From Rhinopithecus roxellana (lineage: Eukaryota; Chordata; Mammalia; Primates; Cercopithecidae): a DNA stretch of 64,000 nucleotides. Positions 33,811 through 45,738 of this stretch are shown here, piece after piece. A program made the position numbers and the translations under genes. The notes under the pieces were generated by a model, which ran no database searches, was not told the DNA's origin, and worked only from the letters and a program-made list of their open reading frames with translations. The stretch spans positions 77,696,595 through 77,760,594 of the forward strand of contig NC_044557.1 of NCBI RefSeq assembly GCF_007565055.1, written 5' to 3'. Position 1 is the first letter of the stretch. The number at the start of each line of letters is the position of its first letter.

Positions 33811-36800
33811 AGAACATAGAAAATTTATATGGCAAGATAAATTGATGCATTAAATAGTTAACGCTAGTATTCTAATAAATATATTATGGCAATGAATTGT
33901 TTTATATTTTCGTTTTTTTAAATAATCACATCTCACTCAGATATAATTTGACTTTTCTAATTAGAAAACATTATCTTAAAGTGAATGAAGTCAGATTGCT
34001 ATGATTAGTTTATGATTTTTAATTACCACAAAAATGTAGGCAGGGCTATGGCAAGGGTCTATATTCTATATATTTTAGTTCTTCTATCCGTCATGTTATA
34101 TATGTGACACTTGTGATTTTTTTTCTCTAAAAATACCATTTAAAAATACAATTGAAAAGCCTTTAGTATTTCTGAAAACAAACTGGGTGACTGTGAACTT
34201 AATTATATATATTTTTATGTTGATAAATTTAATTATTTTTCTGTATGGGTTCGATATCTTTTAAATACCTTTATAACATCGAACTCAAACATCTATGAAG
34301 GAATAGTCCTCTTTTTACATGATTATTTGATGGTGCAATATCCTTTGGATGTATGTCATGTTTTAACAGAAAATAAGTCATATAGGTGAGATTCTTAAGT
34401 GGACCCTAATGTAAATGTGACCACTTTTCTTATACCCTTTAATCTTTGTGACATTTTAATTTAGTAAAATGACTCAATGAAATAATTTAATAAAGTTATC
34501 TGATTTTATGGTTGCCTGGCTTAAGTCTTCTGATTCATCACTCCAAAAATGTTGTAGTTGAAAAATGCAAATAAGTATAATTAATGAGCTGTACTCTAAC
34601 TTATTTATGTTCACACTTCAGTCTTGAAATCCTGTTTTTGATCTTGAAAGAGATATCGATATTTTTGAGATTTTATTTTCTCACCTGTATAATAAAAAAT
34701 ATTAGGAAGAATATCTGAAATGATGTTATGAGAATTGTATATAAATAGCCTGACAGAGTATGTATTCAGAGAATGTTAGTTTTTAACAGACACAGGGTAT
34801 ATGTATCTTCTCTCAGGATATCAAATACTAATACAACTAAATGAATCTTCAGAGTTAATCTAAAACGTCTTATCTAAACATTTTATTTAGGAGTTCATAT
34901 TAATGACGTAAAAATTTTGTTACTGAAAACATTTACATTTATGAGCACATTAACATGTTTTCTGTAAGATTATCAAATGGTCACTTCGATTATGCCATTT
35001 TACTTATGAGAAAATGAATGTTTATGGAGCATAAGTGAGTTTCACCAGAAATATTTTTAGTCAATTATAACACCATGTGCAGTTTGCTTTTAGGATATCA
35101 GTGCTGTTTTACTGAAAGCAGGCTAATGGAAGCAAACCTTTCCACAGATTTACTATAAAAGATTGAATAAATATAATCTAAGGAACAAAGTGTTTAAACT
35201 TGCTTATTGTCATCTTTTGTTTCATCTTTTAATCCCAGTTTTAATGGTTTAATTGAGTCCATTTCTTCACTAAAGGCCACCTCAATTTCTTTTTGGCAAA
35301 ATGCCTGGTATAAACAATAAATAGTTGTGTATATTCTGGAATCCTTGCCTCAGTCAGATTTGAAAGAGCCTTTTATGTTGACAAAACGTTTTAGAAATCC
35401 TGTCTGTCCTTGAGATCTATGCAATCATTAATCTGAATGCTCCAACGTGAGTAATGATATCTAAAGAGAAGAATCATTAACTGCCTAAGATGCATCAAAA
35501 TTTTAATTGGCTTTTTTCTAAATCACTTGCACACTGAATGTCCAATGCCCAATGGCAATGCAATAAGTCTTTTGCAAATTAAAGTGTTAGGTAGGGGGAT
35601 ACTAAACACAATATAATGGCATTTTCAAGTTTGTCCATAGTAAAATGCATTTCTACACTCAGCTTCTGTTTCCCGGGGTGTGTGTTTTCCATACAAGGCT
35701 ATGACTGAGGTCATAGCTGGACCAACAGTAAGCAAAGTTCACTTTGTCACTTGGTGGGTCTCATTAATATTATAGATCAATAACAAAACTCTGGTATTTC
35801 TTTTCCTATTTATTGAGAAATAATAAATAATAACTTTATCATTATAAGCACTTGTTAATATCACATATGCCATTTCGGCACACAGCTATACACACAATCA
35901 CTCTATGCCATTGAGTCAGACAGTAGAGCCTCTGCGTTTCCCAAACATTTTATTATATGAGAGACAGAATCAGTACACAAGGGATGGTTCCAACTCTGAA
36001 GGGAGAAATATTTATAGTCAGCTAATTGGATTGAGTTATATCACTCTCAATACAATCTTTAGGCAAACTTGGAGATAGGGACATGAGAGACCATGTCTTT
36101 AGGTAGCGTTAAATCACTGGAGTGCACTGACAAAATATAACGACCCTTTGGTCATTTGTTTCTATGACCTAAGCCATTTAGATATTTTTGGATAATTTTC
36201 ATGGGAAAGTCATTCTCTACCTCAACATTATGCCTACAGGAAAGGAAACAGATTATTGCATGGCATTAAAAGAAGCATCAAGTATAGTGAGGAAAGATTT
36301 TAATCATGAGTATTAAGAAGTTCTATGGGACATTGAGGGAGCAAAGGAGAGAAGAAATATTAACCATGCAAGAAAAGAAGTGTAATGGCTGCTCAATAAC
36401 ATTTATGGGGACACTGCCAACATTTTCTGAAGGAGAAAAGGTCTACTTGTTAATTATAAAGAACCAAAAAGAAATGGTCTAACAATCACACACATGGTAA
36501 TTCAAGCTACAGATTGTTGTTTACTCACTCTAATTACTATTCCTTAATTATGTCCATTAGGCTTTTGAATTCTATGGCTATGACAATAATCCAGCAAGTT
36601 TGTATAATAAATTTGAATTGTGACAGAATGTTACATATTTTAAATCCCTCAACATATCTAGAAAAAAAATACTGGGTAAATAATTGTTATTTAATAAAGA
36701 GATATATAAAGTATAGATGATTTACCAATGGTAATGAAATATATTCTAGAATAATGACCAAGAAGGTATAAAAAGATTATGTATAGTCACAAAGTAAAAA

Positions 36801-37020
36801 TTCAAAGAAGGAGAAGAGTAACATTACTGTAGAAATACAGAGAAAAAATAAGACAGAGCCTTTTCTAGAAAAAAACTTAGTTTATCAAGTAATACTTTTA
36901 AAAAATATACTTGAAACATGCTTTATTATAATTGTGTCCAGAGGCAGCCAGCTGGGACACATAATTTATTAAGCTGTCATTTCTAGGATTCCTTAAAATG
37001 TACACCTTAATTCTTCTTCA
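33811..37020. other. Intron 2 sequence, mostly unique; MIR scrap
   Basis: About 3.2 kb. 34650-34785 looks like a forward MIR 3' half ('gattttattttctcacctgt', 'gatgttatgagaattg', 'tagcctgacagagtatg'). 35390-35600 is unusually free of simple sequence and rich in ATTA-type motifs. No coding evidence; an ORF of 68 codons at 36514 is background. Confidence 0.4.
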
Positions 37021-37650
37021 CTTTAATGCTCAAACAGAACAAAATGAACTTAGACTCCTTCACATATTCAAGAAGAATCACAGATCTTAATATAAAGCTA
37101 ACACTCTAAACCTCTAGAAGAAAATACAGGATATCTTTCCATCTTTGGATAAGCAAATATTTATTGTACTACAAGAAAGCACTAACAAAATATAATATTA
37201 ATAATTTGAACTTTGTTCAGATTAGAAATCTTAACTCACGCAAAGATAGTGTAAGAAAATGAAAGAGCAAGTAACAGATTCGAAGAAAACAATTTCAATG
37301 CGTATAGTTTGTCAAATAAATGCTATAAAGATTGCAAAGACCCTTATAATTTGATATATCAAGACTAAGCAACAACCCAATTAAAAAATAGACAAAATAT
37401 TTGAACAAACCCTTCACAAATAAATGGTTGATAAGCACATGCTCAATATTATTAGTTATCACAAAAGTTCAAAATAATACCACAATAAATGTTGACAACC
37501 TCAAATGTCAACAAACATGTGGAGCATTTAGAATTCTCATACAATGATGGTGGAGTACAAAATCCATACACAGCTTAGAAAAGCTATTTGGCAGTTTTTT
37601 ATGATATTAAATCTATATCTACCCAATAATCAAGCATTTTGACTAACTCT
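37021..37650 (+). mobile_element. Old L1M ORF2 fragment
   Basis: 'acaaaatgaacttagactcc', 'atcttaatataaagctaaca', 'tctagaagaaaatacaggat', 'aagactaagcaacaacccaa' and 'acagcttagaaaagctattt..ggcagtttttt' are collinear with the L1M ORF2 3' third. Heavily mutated. Antisense to CSMD3. Confidence 0.7.
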
Positions 37651-37747
37651 CATTTCACAGAAGGAGAGCTTTAAAAAGTTCATTTTACCCATAGCTATAG
37701 AGTGGTTCTCTATTTTACAACTTTATGTATTTTTGCACTAGATGGCA

Positions 37748-38368
37748 ATTTTTTTTTAAATTATACTTTAAGATCTAGGGTACATGTGCATAACGTGCAG
37801 GTTTGTTACATATGTATACTTGTGCCATGTTGGTGTGCTGCACCCATCAACTCGTCAGCACCCATCAATTCGTCATTTATATCAGGTATAACTCCCAATG
37901 CAATCCCTCCCCCCTTCCCCCTCCCCATGATAGGCCCCGATGTGTGATGTTCCCCTTCCTGAGTCCAAGTGATCTCATTGTTCAGTTCCCACCTATGAGT
38001 GAGAACATGTGGTGTTTGGTTTTCTGTTCTTGTGATAGTTTGCTAAGAATGATGGTTTCCAGCTGCATCCATGTCCCTACAAAGGACGCAAACTCATCCT
38101 TTTTTATGGCTGCATAATATTCCATGGTGTATATGTGCCACATTTTCTTAATCCAGTCTGTCACAGATGGACATTTGGGTTGATTCCAAGTCTTTGCTAT
38201 TGTGAATAGTGCCGCAATAAACATACGTGTGCATGTGTCTTTATAGCAGCATGATTTATAATCCTTTGGGTATATACCCAGTAATGGGATGGCTGAGTCA
38301 TATGGTACATCTAGTTCTAGATCCTTGAGGAATTGCCATACTGTTTTCCATAATGGTTGAACTAGTTT
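37748..38368 (-). mobile_element. L1PA 3' fragment (about 0.6 kb)
   Basis: Starts with a T9 tail, then reverse-complement L1PA 3' UTR including the duplicated 'gcacccatcaa(c/t)tcgtca' block shared with the element at 5.5-7.2 kb, and then ORF2 C-terminus (QNQ-type region, IAKTWNQPKCPS, WHIYTMEYYAAIKK). L1 ends at 'ggttgaactagttta'. No clear target duplication. Sense to CSMD3; same or close subfamily as the 5.5-kb copy. Confidence 0.92.
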
Positions 38369-38539
38369 ACTTTATTCTAAGTTCCGTTTCATACTTAGGG
38401 AGTTTATTCTCCACATATTACAAAATTTTGCTATTTGCAATATAATATATTTTGTGATTTTTCTTAATGATGACTGATGAGATACTGACATGTACCAACA
38501 CATTAAATTTTATTTTTAGTTCTATAAAACTCAAGTAAA

Positions 38540-38541
<2 letters not shown>

Positions 38542-38571
<30 letters not shown>
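38542..38571 (+). repeat. (GT)15 microsatellite abutting an Alu tail
   Basis: Fifteen GT units immediately before the T-rich end of the minus-strand Alu. It probably arose in or next to the Alu A-tail. Confidence 0.93.
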
Positions 38572-38573
<2 letters not shown>

Positions 38574-38870
38574 TTTTTCTTTTTTTTTTGGAGGCAGAGT
38601 CTCGCTCTGTCGCCCAGGCTGGAGTGCAGTGGCGCAATTTGGCTCACTGTAAGTTCCTCTTCCCGGGTTCACGCCATTCTCCTGCCTTGGCCTCTCGAGT
38701 AGCTGGGACTTCAGGCGCCCTCCACCACGCCTGGCTAATTTTTTGTATTTTTAGTAGAGACGGGGTTTCACCGTGTTAGTCAGGATGGTCTCGATCTCCT
38801 GACCTCGTGATCCATCCGCCTGGACCTCCCAAAGGGCTGGGATTACAGGCATGAGCCACCGCGCCCAGCC
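38572..38870 (-). mobile_element. AluY-like, full length
   Basis: Reverse-complement Alu with the AluY-type segment 'gtgttagtcaggatggtctcgatctcctg' followed by 'acctcgtgatcc', and many intact CpG sites ('gtctcgctctgtcgcccagg', 'caccgcgcccagccc'). This suggests it is the youngest Alu in the window. Sense to CSMD3. 38871-39234 downstream holds nothing I recognise. Confidence 0.92.
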
Positions 38871-39230
38871 CATTTAAGCTTTTTTATGTATATAGTCATA
38901 ATACCTGTAATGAATTATAATTTGGTATATTGTTCAATATTTATAACTCATATTTCTGTATCTGTATTGTTTTATTTTGATAATTTATACTTTTTAGTTA
39001 ATGATGTGATAGCTCATACTTCCTTTCCTTGTCTTTTATTTTAATGACATAGAAGTTATAATTACTGTTTTCAACCTTGTATAAGTGAAATTTACCACAT
39101 GTAGACCCTCTTTAAGGAGCAGTTAAGGATAGTCACAAAGTTTACATATGCATCTGAATTTAGTTTAAGAAATTAAGAGAGTGTCTTTTATCAACCACCA
39201 TATTAAAATCAGCTTTCAATTTCTTTTTGG

Positions 39231-39234
<4 letters not shown>

Positions 39235-39261
<27 letters not shown>

Positions 39262-39522
39262 CTTTCTGTCTTTTATTTTGTTTTTAGAGACAGGGTCTGG
39301 CTCTGTCACCCAGACTGGAGTGCAGTGGTGCAGTCTCAGTTCACTGCAACCTCCGCCTCCTGGGTTCAAGCGATCCTCCCACCTCAGACTCCAGAGTAGC
39401 TGGGATTATAAGCAGAGGCCACCACACCCAGCTACTTTTTCTGTATTTTTTGTAGAGATGAGGTTTCACCATGTTGCCCAGGCTGGTCTCAAACTCCCAA
39501 GTTCAAGCCATCTGCCTCCCAA
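39235..39522 (-). mobile_element. Alu (older S/J type), 5'-truncated
   Basis: Starts with T27 (39235-39261), then 'agagacagggtctggctctg' and a complete right arm and linker. It stops at 'ctgcctcccaaag', so roughly the first 40 bp of the left arm are missing. Sense to CSMD3. Confidence 0.92.
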
Positions 39523-39539
39523 AGTTTTTTTCTTATTTT

Positions 39540-39812
39540 TAATGATTTTATTTTAATTTCAACTTTTATTTTGGATTCAGAGAGTATACATGCAGGTCCA
39601 TTACATAAGTATAGTGCATGATACCAAATCCTAGGAGGTGAATGATCCTATTACCCAGATATGAGCATAGTACACAAGTTTTTCAGCCCTTGCTTCCTTC
39701 ACTCCCTCCCCACACTATTAGTCACCAGTGCCTATTGCTGCCATCTTTATGTCCATGAGTACCCAATGTTTAGCTCCCACTGATAAGTGAGAATATGTGG
39801 TATTACTTTATT
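39540..39812 (-). mobile_element. L1 3' UTR fragment
   Basis: Reverse complement of an L1 3' end: 'acttttattttggattcag', 'catgcaggtccattacataa', 'gatcctattacccagat', 'tgtttagctcccactgataagtgagaatatg'. Ends at 39812. Sense to CSMD3. It directly follows the truncated Alu. Confidence 0.75.
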
Positions 39813-40580
39813 ATATCTGCCTTCACCTGAAGATTTTGTGTTATGTTAACACGTACACTTATATTTGTTTTTATCTTTACCTATTCTTTTAAAGATTTCT
39901 AATCCATGGACATTTATATAACTCAGGAAAGTAAAGTTTATGTTGTAGTCGTTACTACACCTTGACTATGACATTGTGAAAATTACTTCCTCTTTTTAAA
40001 TCACAACTTTAGAAATAAGTTATTTAGAAATAACATTTATTTATCTATCACATTATGCAAAAATTAAGCTTTGGATATTGCGATAGATTTTGTCAGTTAC
40101 CTGGCCCTCAGCCTTCACCATGCTGTTTTCCACAATTGAGGTCGAAAATGAAAGCTGTTTTTCTAGAATACTTTTGACCAAGGAATGGTGATGTCACGCT
40201 GTTCTGGCCAATGATATAGGAGAAGAATCCTTCTAAGGACTTTTGGGAGAGCTTTTGATTTACTGACAAGTTTCTTAATCACAAGCTTCTTCTTATATAA
40301 GAAAAACAAATCAATTTTTTGTTTAAGCTACAGTGAGTCAGGATTTCTATTACAGCCAAACATCCAAAATGATAGGCCATATCAAAGTAGCAATGAGGAG
40401 ACCATAGTAACATGTCAGGAGACACACTAAATAAAAGCTTTTGTAGTCAAGTCTTTTAAAAAATAACTATACTACTACATTGCTATTTAGAAATAATCAT
40501 TCTCTTCCACTTTGAGAAAAGATTATCATTCTATAACATTTCATATGTATTAAAGTTGTACATGTTGAAAATTAGGAAAA
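39813..40580. other. Intron 2 sequence with an unnamed old repeat
   Basis: 40080-40380 contains 'ttctggccaatgatatagg' and 'gtttaagctacagtgagtcaggatttctattacagcc', typical of the 3' half of an old LTR or DNA-transposon repeat that I cannot name. The rest is featureless. Confidence 0.35.
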
Positions 40581-41345
40581 AGAATTTAAAAATGAGTGTT
40601 TATAAAAGATCCAGCTTGTGGACTTTTTAACAGTAAAAGAAATGTAATGAATCTTTAAATAAATGGACAATGTATATTATTATATAAAAATTTTAAAATT
40701 ATTCACTTATTTGTGCAGGAAAAAACAGCTAAGACTTAACAGGCAACCAACAAGCTGAGAAATATTTTTGTCACAAAAAAGGGACACATTTACATGTTTT
40801 AGAATAAATGAATTATATAAATCATCAAGAAAACTACTGATACACAGACAAAAAAAAAAAACAAATTTGCAGTAAAAAATAAGAGTGGTTATCAAACAAG
40901 AGAACGTGTTAGATATCTGTAAAAATCAGATATATGTAAATAATCAAATTAAGGATAAAAGATGTAAGCCTGGTAAGACTGAGAGGTAATGAATTATAGT
41001 TCTCTAGTAGTAATAATATTCATTGATATAAAATTCTGGAAAGCATATTAGCAATATAAATAATATTATTTGCTTCTAACCTAGTCATCCTGTTTCTACC
41101 AAGAACTAATCTAAAACATAGAAAATGTATATTCATAATGATGATAATATGTGAATTAATTAAAAAAACAGAATGATAATTACATAAATTATATCCACAT
41201 TAAATATTTGAATAAATTAATGCTTATATAAAATGATTACATATATTTAACAAATTCAATAAACTGATGTTTACAAAGATTTTAATCACACATTAAACAT
41301 GTATATTATAATGTAGAGAGATTACTAAGGACATGCAATGTCATA
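40581..41345 (+). mobile_element. Possible very old L1 (L1ME/MC) ORF2 remnant
   Basis: 'caccaagaactaatctaaaa'-type wording at 41095-41120, an interior rich in 'aaaaaa..caaatttgc' strings and overall A-bias resemble a decayed L1 3' third. There is no motif strong enough for a firm call. Confidence 0.3.
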
Positions 41346-42474
41346 TATAGAGTGATCCTGGGTGAATATATCTGTCTCTACTTCATTAAATAATAGGTGA
41401 TTTTTTTACTTCTTGGTATAACTTAATTATTGGGAAAATGTAATATTTGTAAATAAACAAAGCTTAGAATAACCTTTATGCATCAAGTCCAGCAACATTG
41501 CCTTAAATGCATCAGCATTTGTTCTAAGATAATGTTATAACTAAGAAAGAAATTCTCTAACAGTGCTTTACCAATATCAATTCTCATTTAATAAAAAATA
41601 ACTAAGAGAAAAACAAGCAATATCATTAATAATTGGAGGCTTATAGTTTTTAAAACATGAAATTCTGATTATGAATCCCAACATGTCTATTTAGACAAGG
41701 AAGAATGACAAGAACCACAAACCATTTTTTTCTACATTATTGAAAGACAAGTGTAGGAAGTCATTTTTAAAAAATCTATTGGAGCTCAGGAAAAGTAAAA
41801 AAAAATAAGTATCAATTTCTGGAAGAAAGAGAACAGCAAACACACCATAAGGGCATGCATTAAGTGAGAATATGATCCAATATGAGAGAAACAAAACCCG
41901 AGAAGACAGTGACTCAAACAGCCAGACGCAAACATGAATCAAACTCTGCCAGCAGCAGTTTCGACTTTTAATCAAACAGCAGATTTTGTATATAAACACA
42001 GTCTGGAAGGGGCTGTAGGTTACATACTAATTTTTTTCCTTCCAGTCTTGCTAACTAAAGTCAGCTATAACATTAGCTACAGTACTTCTTTAAGCGCAAA
42101 AAACAATAGAAGCATTAAACATTTACAGTGAGCAAAACATTAGACTCTAAAGACTACATTATAACATAGACTACATGTTAGAATATAGTCTTGTCATTTT
42201 GCTTGTATAAATAGAGTACATGTTTGAATACAGTCTGTAAAATAAATAGCAAAAATAAATTTGGAGCTTACCTTTGAGTTTATATTCGTATATATTATAT
42301 CTGTTTGAAAATATGCCTTGTATTATTATTTCTCTTACTAAATTTTATCCAATACTGCTGAGAAAAAAATAGATTTTTATTTATATATTAATACATAAAC
42401 CTTGGAGATTATGTATAACTACATAAAACTATATATATTGAAGAGCTTCAGATCTAAATTGAAACAAATCTGAA
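41346..42474. other. Intron 2 sequence, nothing recognised
   Basis: AT-rich. ORFs of 102 and 65 codons (41691-42131) show no domain, no splice context and strongly AT-driven composition. Confidence 0.35.
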
Positions 42475-42675
42475 TTACAATGATAGTTCTGCCTTTTGCC
42501 ATTTTCAACAATTTTACTCTGGCAAGCCTCATTTTATCAGTTGTAAAATGATGCTGATGATAATAATAGTAATTATTTTACTTTGTCTGAATACAGGAGA
42601 AGTTAAATACCATAATGAAGACAAAATACTTGGTACAGAGACAGGTGTAGAGGAATCATTCAATAAATGCTAAGG
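42475..42675 (+). mobile_element. MIR SINE
   Basis: 'agttctgccttttgccattt', 'tcattttatcagttgtaaaatg', 'gatgataataatagtaatta', 'ggtacagagacaggtgtagag', then 'tcattcaataaatgct': forward MIR to its 3' end. Confidence 0.75.
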
Positions 42676-42689
42676 GTTAGAGTCATTGA

Positions 42690-42830
42690 GCTTTCATTAT
42701 ATTGTATTCTCCATAAAATCTCTGTAAATTAAGGGCTATTGTTCCCAATTTACAGATTAGGAAAGAAAGAATGAGAACAATAAATTTATTTTCCTAATTT
42801 CACAGTCTTTTAACTTCCCAGAGGCCACAG
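42690..42830 (-). mobile_element. Second MIR-like fragment, opposite orientation
   Basis: 'ctccataaaatctctgtaaa', 'aagggctattgttcccaatttacagattaggaaa' and 'ctaatttcacagtctttt' fit reverse-complement MIR, tail-to-tail with the preceding copy. Confidence 0.55.
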
Positions 42831-44639
42831 TTGTTTAAAAAAGAGGGGAAGAGGTAAAATAAAAATGTGTTTTATCATTTTCAAGGTGATCTAGAGAGAA
42901 TAGGTACATGTACAAGCAATACTATCAGGGAATTGATACTTTGAAACTACCAGGTAATAGTAAAATAAGTATTTTTATATATTTAGGAAAATTATATCCC
43001 ACACATTGTCAGTGTAAAAAATTGTACTTCTACTTATAGATATTATTTGGATTTAACAAAAGACAACCAGCTTTTAATGACAGTGGCAATGATGATCAAA
43101 TAGCAGTCAGACGTGCACACCATAATATGTATTTATAAAATAGATAATTATTGTATGAGTTTAACAATGTAAAAGGAAAAAGAAATCAAATTTACTCAGT
43201 AAATGAGTATACAGGAAAAAAAGAAAGAAAGAACAGTAGAATATTAGCTGCAATCAATCTAGTAATCTTGTTTTTGCACAACAAAGTTTGTGAAACAACT
43301 CGGGCATTTTTAAGTGTCATGTGACTGGAAGCAGTTCGATGTGCTCTAATAGGATTTTATAGCCATGCAGCAGGTTCATACACATTTTCTCATAATACCT
43401 GCAGAAGAGTATAATGAGATGGATAGACTTGGCCTTATTACCATGTCTCAGTTTAAAGAGACGTGGTGTGGATTGCTCATATAACTGGTGAGCAACAAAC
43501 CTAACACCCTAATGTAATAAATCTCATCTCCAGATCCACCATTTTCCCCACTATATTATGTTTTCACTGCCAAAATTTGAGGAAAATAAACACTATTTTT
43601 TTACCTAAAATTGAAAAAATACAAATGCAAAGGAGTATGGAAGACTGATGAAACTGTAAAAAGTCAGCACTGATAATCTGCTTCTTGTACATTAGGAAGG
43701 CAAGAACATGTTGTCAACTATTAGAAAGTAACAGCATCACAGAATCATAACTCAAATATAGCCAAGTATGGAAAGAGTCTTTAATTCCTACATGTTATCT
43801 TCTCAGAATATTTTAAATTACAAGTTTAAAAAAGCTGATGGCACTTAAAGAAAAGTATACAAACACTGGCATAAATCTAGGACTAAATAAAATGTGCATT
43901 GCCTGGAATGTTGAATTTTTTAGTTGAATTATAGTTGATTTACAGTTAATATACGTTTTTGGTAAGACTTCCAAAAACACTTCTAATTTTACATAACCTA
44001 TTCGCCAAGAGGAAATTCTGAAGAACCAGAAGAACTACCTTAAAAATAGTCAGGGTGTTAGTTAATTTTTACATCTGTTTTATTACTGAGCTTCAAAAAA
44101 AAATACTTTTATTTGCAGAGGCAAAAATATAAATGTCCCCGTTTTTGACATGAAAGAATGTACTTTTCAAATATTTAGATTTTATAAATTACAAACATTA
44201 TCAGAAATTAATTTATTCTACTATCCATGAATGCTGATTTTAAAGTGTTTTTGCATAGTGTTGTATATTAAAATTGGAAACATTATCACTGAAATATACC
44301 CTATATCGTATGTTTTACTTTATCAAAAGTTACATCCATAATGAATGAAATCTTGAGAGAATCACTTTTAACAACAAAATACTTTTAGCCACTATAAAGA
44401 GATCATTACTCAATATACATTCACCTTTGTGAGACTTGGTATTAATGTACTAGCAGTATGATGTCAGAGATACCAAGCTAATTTGTTCATGGGATGATAT
44501 ACTTCCAAATACATAATAATTAGTTGGTGAATACAACTTTATTATAATTGCATCACAAATGTTAAGCATCTCTTGTAAAATAGACTACTTTTACTCAGAA
44601 AATATTTTCTCTCCAGTCTTCCATTCAAAATACACTAAC
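42831..44639. other. Intron 2 sequence next to exon 2, nothing recognised
   Basis: 1.8 kb of AT-rich sequence immediately downstream (in transcript) of exon 2. No repeats I can name, which is often seen near constitutive exons. Confidence 0.4.
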
Positions 44640-44862
44640 CTTGTCCTAAAGTTTGTAGGATGAGGATGTCCATCATATAATGATAAGTAGTCGTATTCTT
44701 CTTCTAGAGCAAATGACTGAAAAACAATTTGTATTCTATTTCGTTCTTCTGCTATTATTACCCAAGTACAGTTTGCACCATTTGGATATCCATATGGAAA
44801 ACCAGGGCTTTCTATAGTGCCATTAAGTCCTTTTAAAGTTCCACCACACGTATAAATAAATC
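44640..44862 (-). CDS. CSMD3: CSMD3 exon 2 (first half of CUB domain 1)
   Basis: 223-bp minus-strand exon with acceptor TTTTGTTGCAG|GATTTATT and donor ACAAG|GTTAGTG. It opens with two bases of a split Gly codon (phase 1) and ends two bases into an Arg codon (phase 2). The peptide runs GFIYTCGGTLKG ... TNFRTR and contains the CUB signatures SPGFPYGYP, NCTW and EEEYDYLSLYDG. The acidic residues of the latter sit where CUB domains bind calcium. Two N-glycosylation sequons (NGT, NCT) and two cysteines are visible; the usual second CUB disulfide pair is absent. The Met-initiated 105-codon ORF seen here is not real: its first 15 and last ~15 residues are intron. By memory this follows the signal/anchor exon of CSMD3. 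CSMD1 and CSMD2 paralogues differ at several positions. Confidence 0.95.
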
Positions 44863-44892
44863 CTGCAACAAAAGACAAACAAACATACATTA
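44863..44892 (-). promoter_or_regulatory. 3' splice site and branch point of exon 2
   Basis: On the minus strand TTAAT (branch A about 28 nt from the exon) is followed by a T-rich tract (TTTGTTTGTCTTTTGTTG) and CAG at 44863-44865. A conventional acceptor. Confidence 0.75.
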
Positions 44893-45631
44893 ATATTATA
44901 TAAATCAAGAATAATCCAGAAGATAATATTATTTTAAAAATCTATTGTGTTTCCAAGACCAAAGGTAACAGTAATTTTATAAATGGCAGTTTAAGAGCTG
45001 GGCACTATATACAAATATATATGTAATATATAAGAAACAAAATAATAGAAGATTTATCATTTATAATATATACTGAGATAAATCATTGTAAATCAATTGA
45101 TGAAATAAAATTATCCACATACATCTAAATCATTATCCATTACAGGTTCCTACAGACAAACACAATCCTAAAACACAGTATCTTTCCTCAAAGAGTTTTA
45201 AATCTCACTGTGGAAGCTCATAAACAACATTGACATTTTAAAGATCTTTGTATGCATTTTGGGTCCCAAAGAATTAACTACATTTTTTCTTGGCAACACA
45301 TGCTAGTTTTTTTGACATATTCACATCTGTACCCTGTAACTCACATGTTTTAGGAAAATCTGTCTCACCCTGATTATAGAAGAGGAATTTTTTAAGTCTA
45401 TGAAATGGCTCTACCTTTCATTAAAATATTTAGTTCATGATGAACAGAATCCTAAGTTAATCACATCAGAGTGAATCCGAAGGTCAGGACAGAAATAAGT
45501 TAAATAAATGGATCCTGGACAACTGATAGCACCCATCTTAAGAACTTTTGTATTTGTTCCGTTACTGAGTTACTGAGAGCATGAGTCCTGGAAATACCTA
45601 GAAAACTTACTGTATTTTTTCAGCAATTTGT
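44893..45631. other. Intron 1 sequence upstream of exon 2, nothing recognised
   Basis: AT-rich with 'tatata' strings around 45008-45070. No repeat or coding signal. Confidence 0.4.
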
Positions 45632-45646
45632 CTCTTCAAATATATA

Positions 45647-45658
45647 TATATATCTATA

Positions 45659-45728
<70 letters not shown>

Positions 45729-45738
45729 ATATCTATAT
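45647..45738 (+). repeat. (TATC)n microsatellite in an Alu tail
   Basis: About 17 uninterrupted TCTA units (45662-45729), flanked by (TA)n and TATCTATATA variants. The tract sits between the left target-site duplication and the Alu body, in place of the expected poly(T). Confidence 0.95.

Noticed and set aside
44591..44908. 105-codon Met-initiated ORF as a complete small gene
   Set aside because: The ends are intron: consensus acceptor and donor sites delimit 44640-44862, and the frame joins exactly to exon 3.
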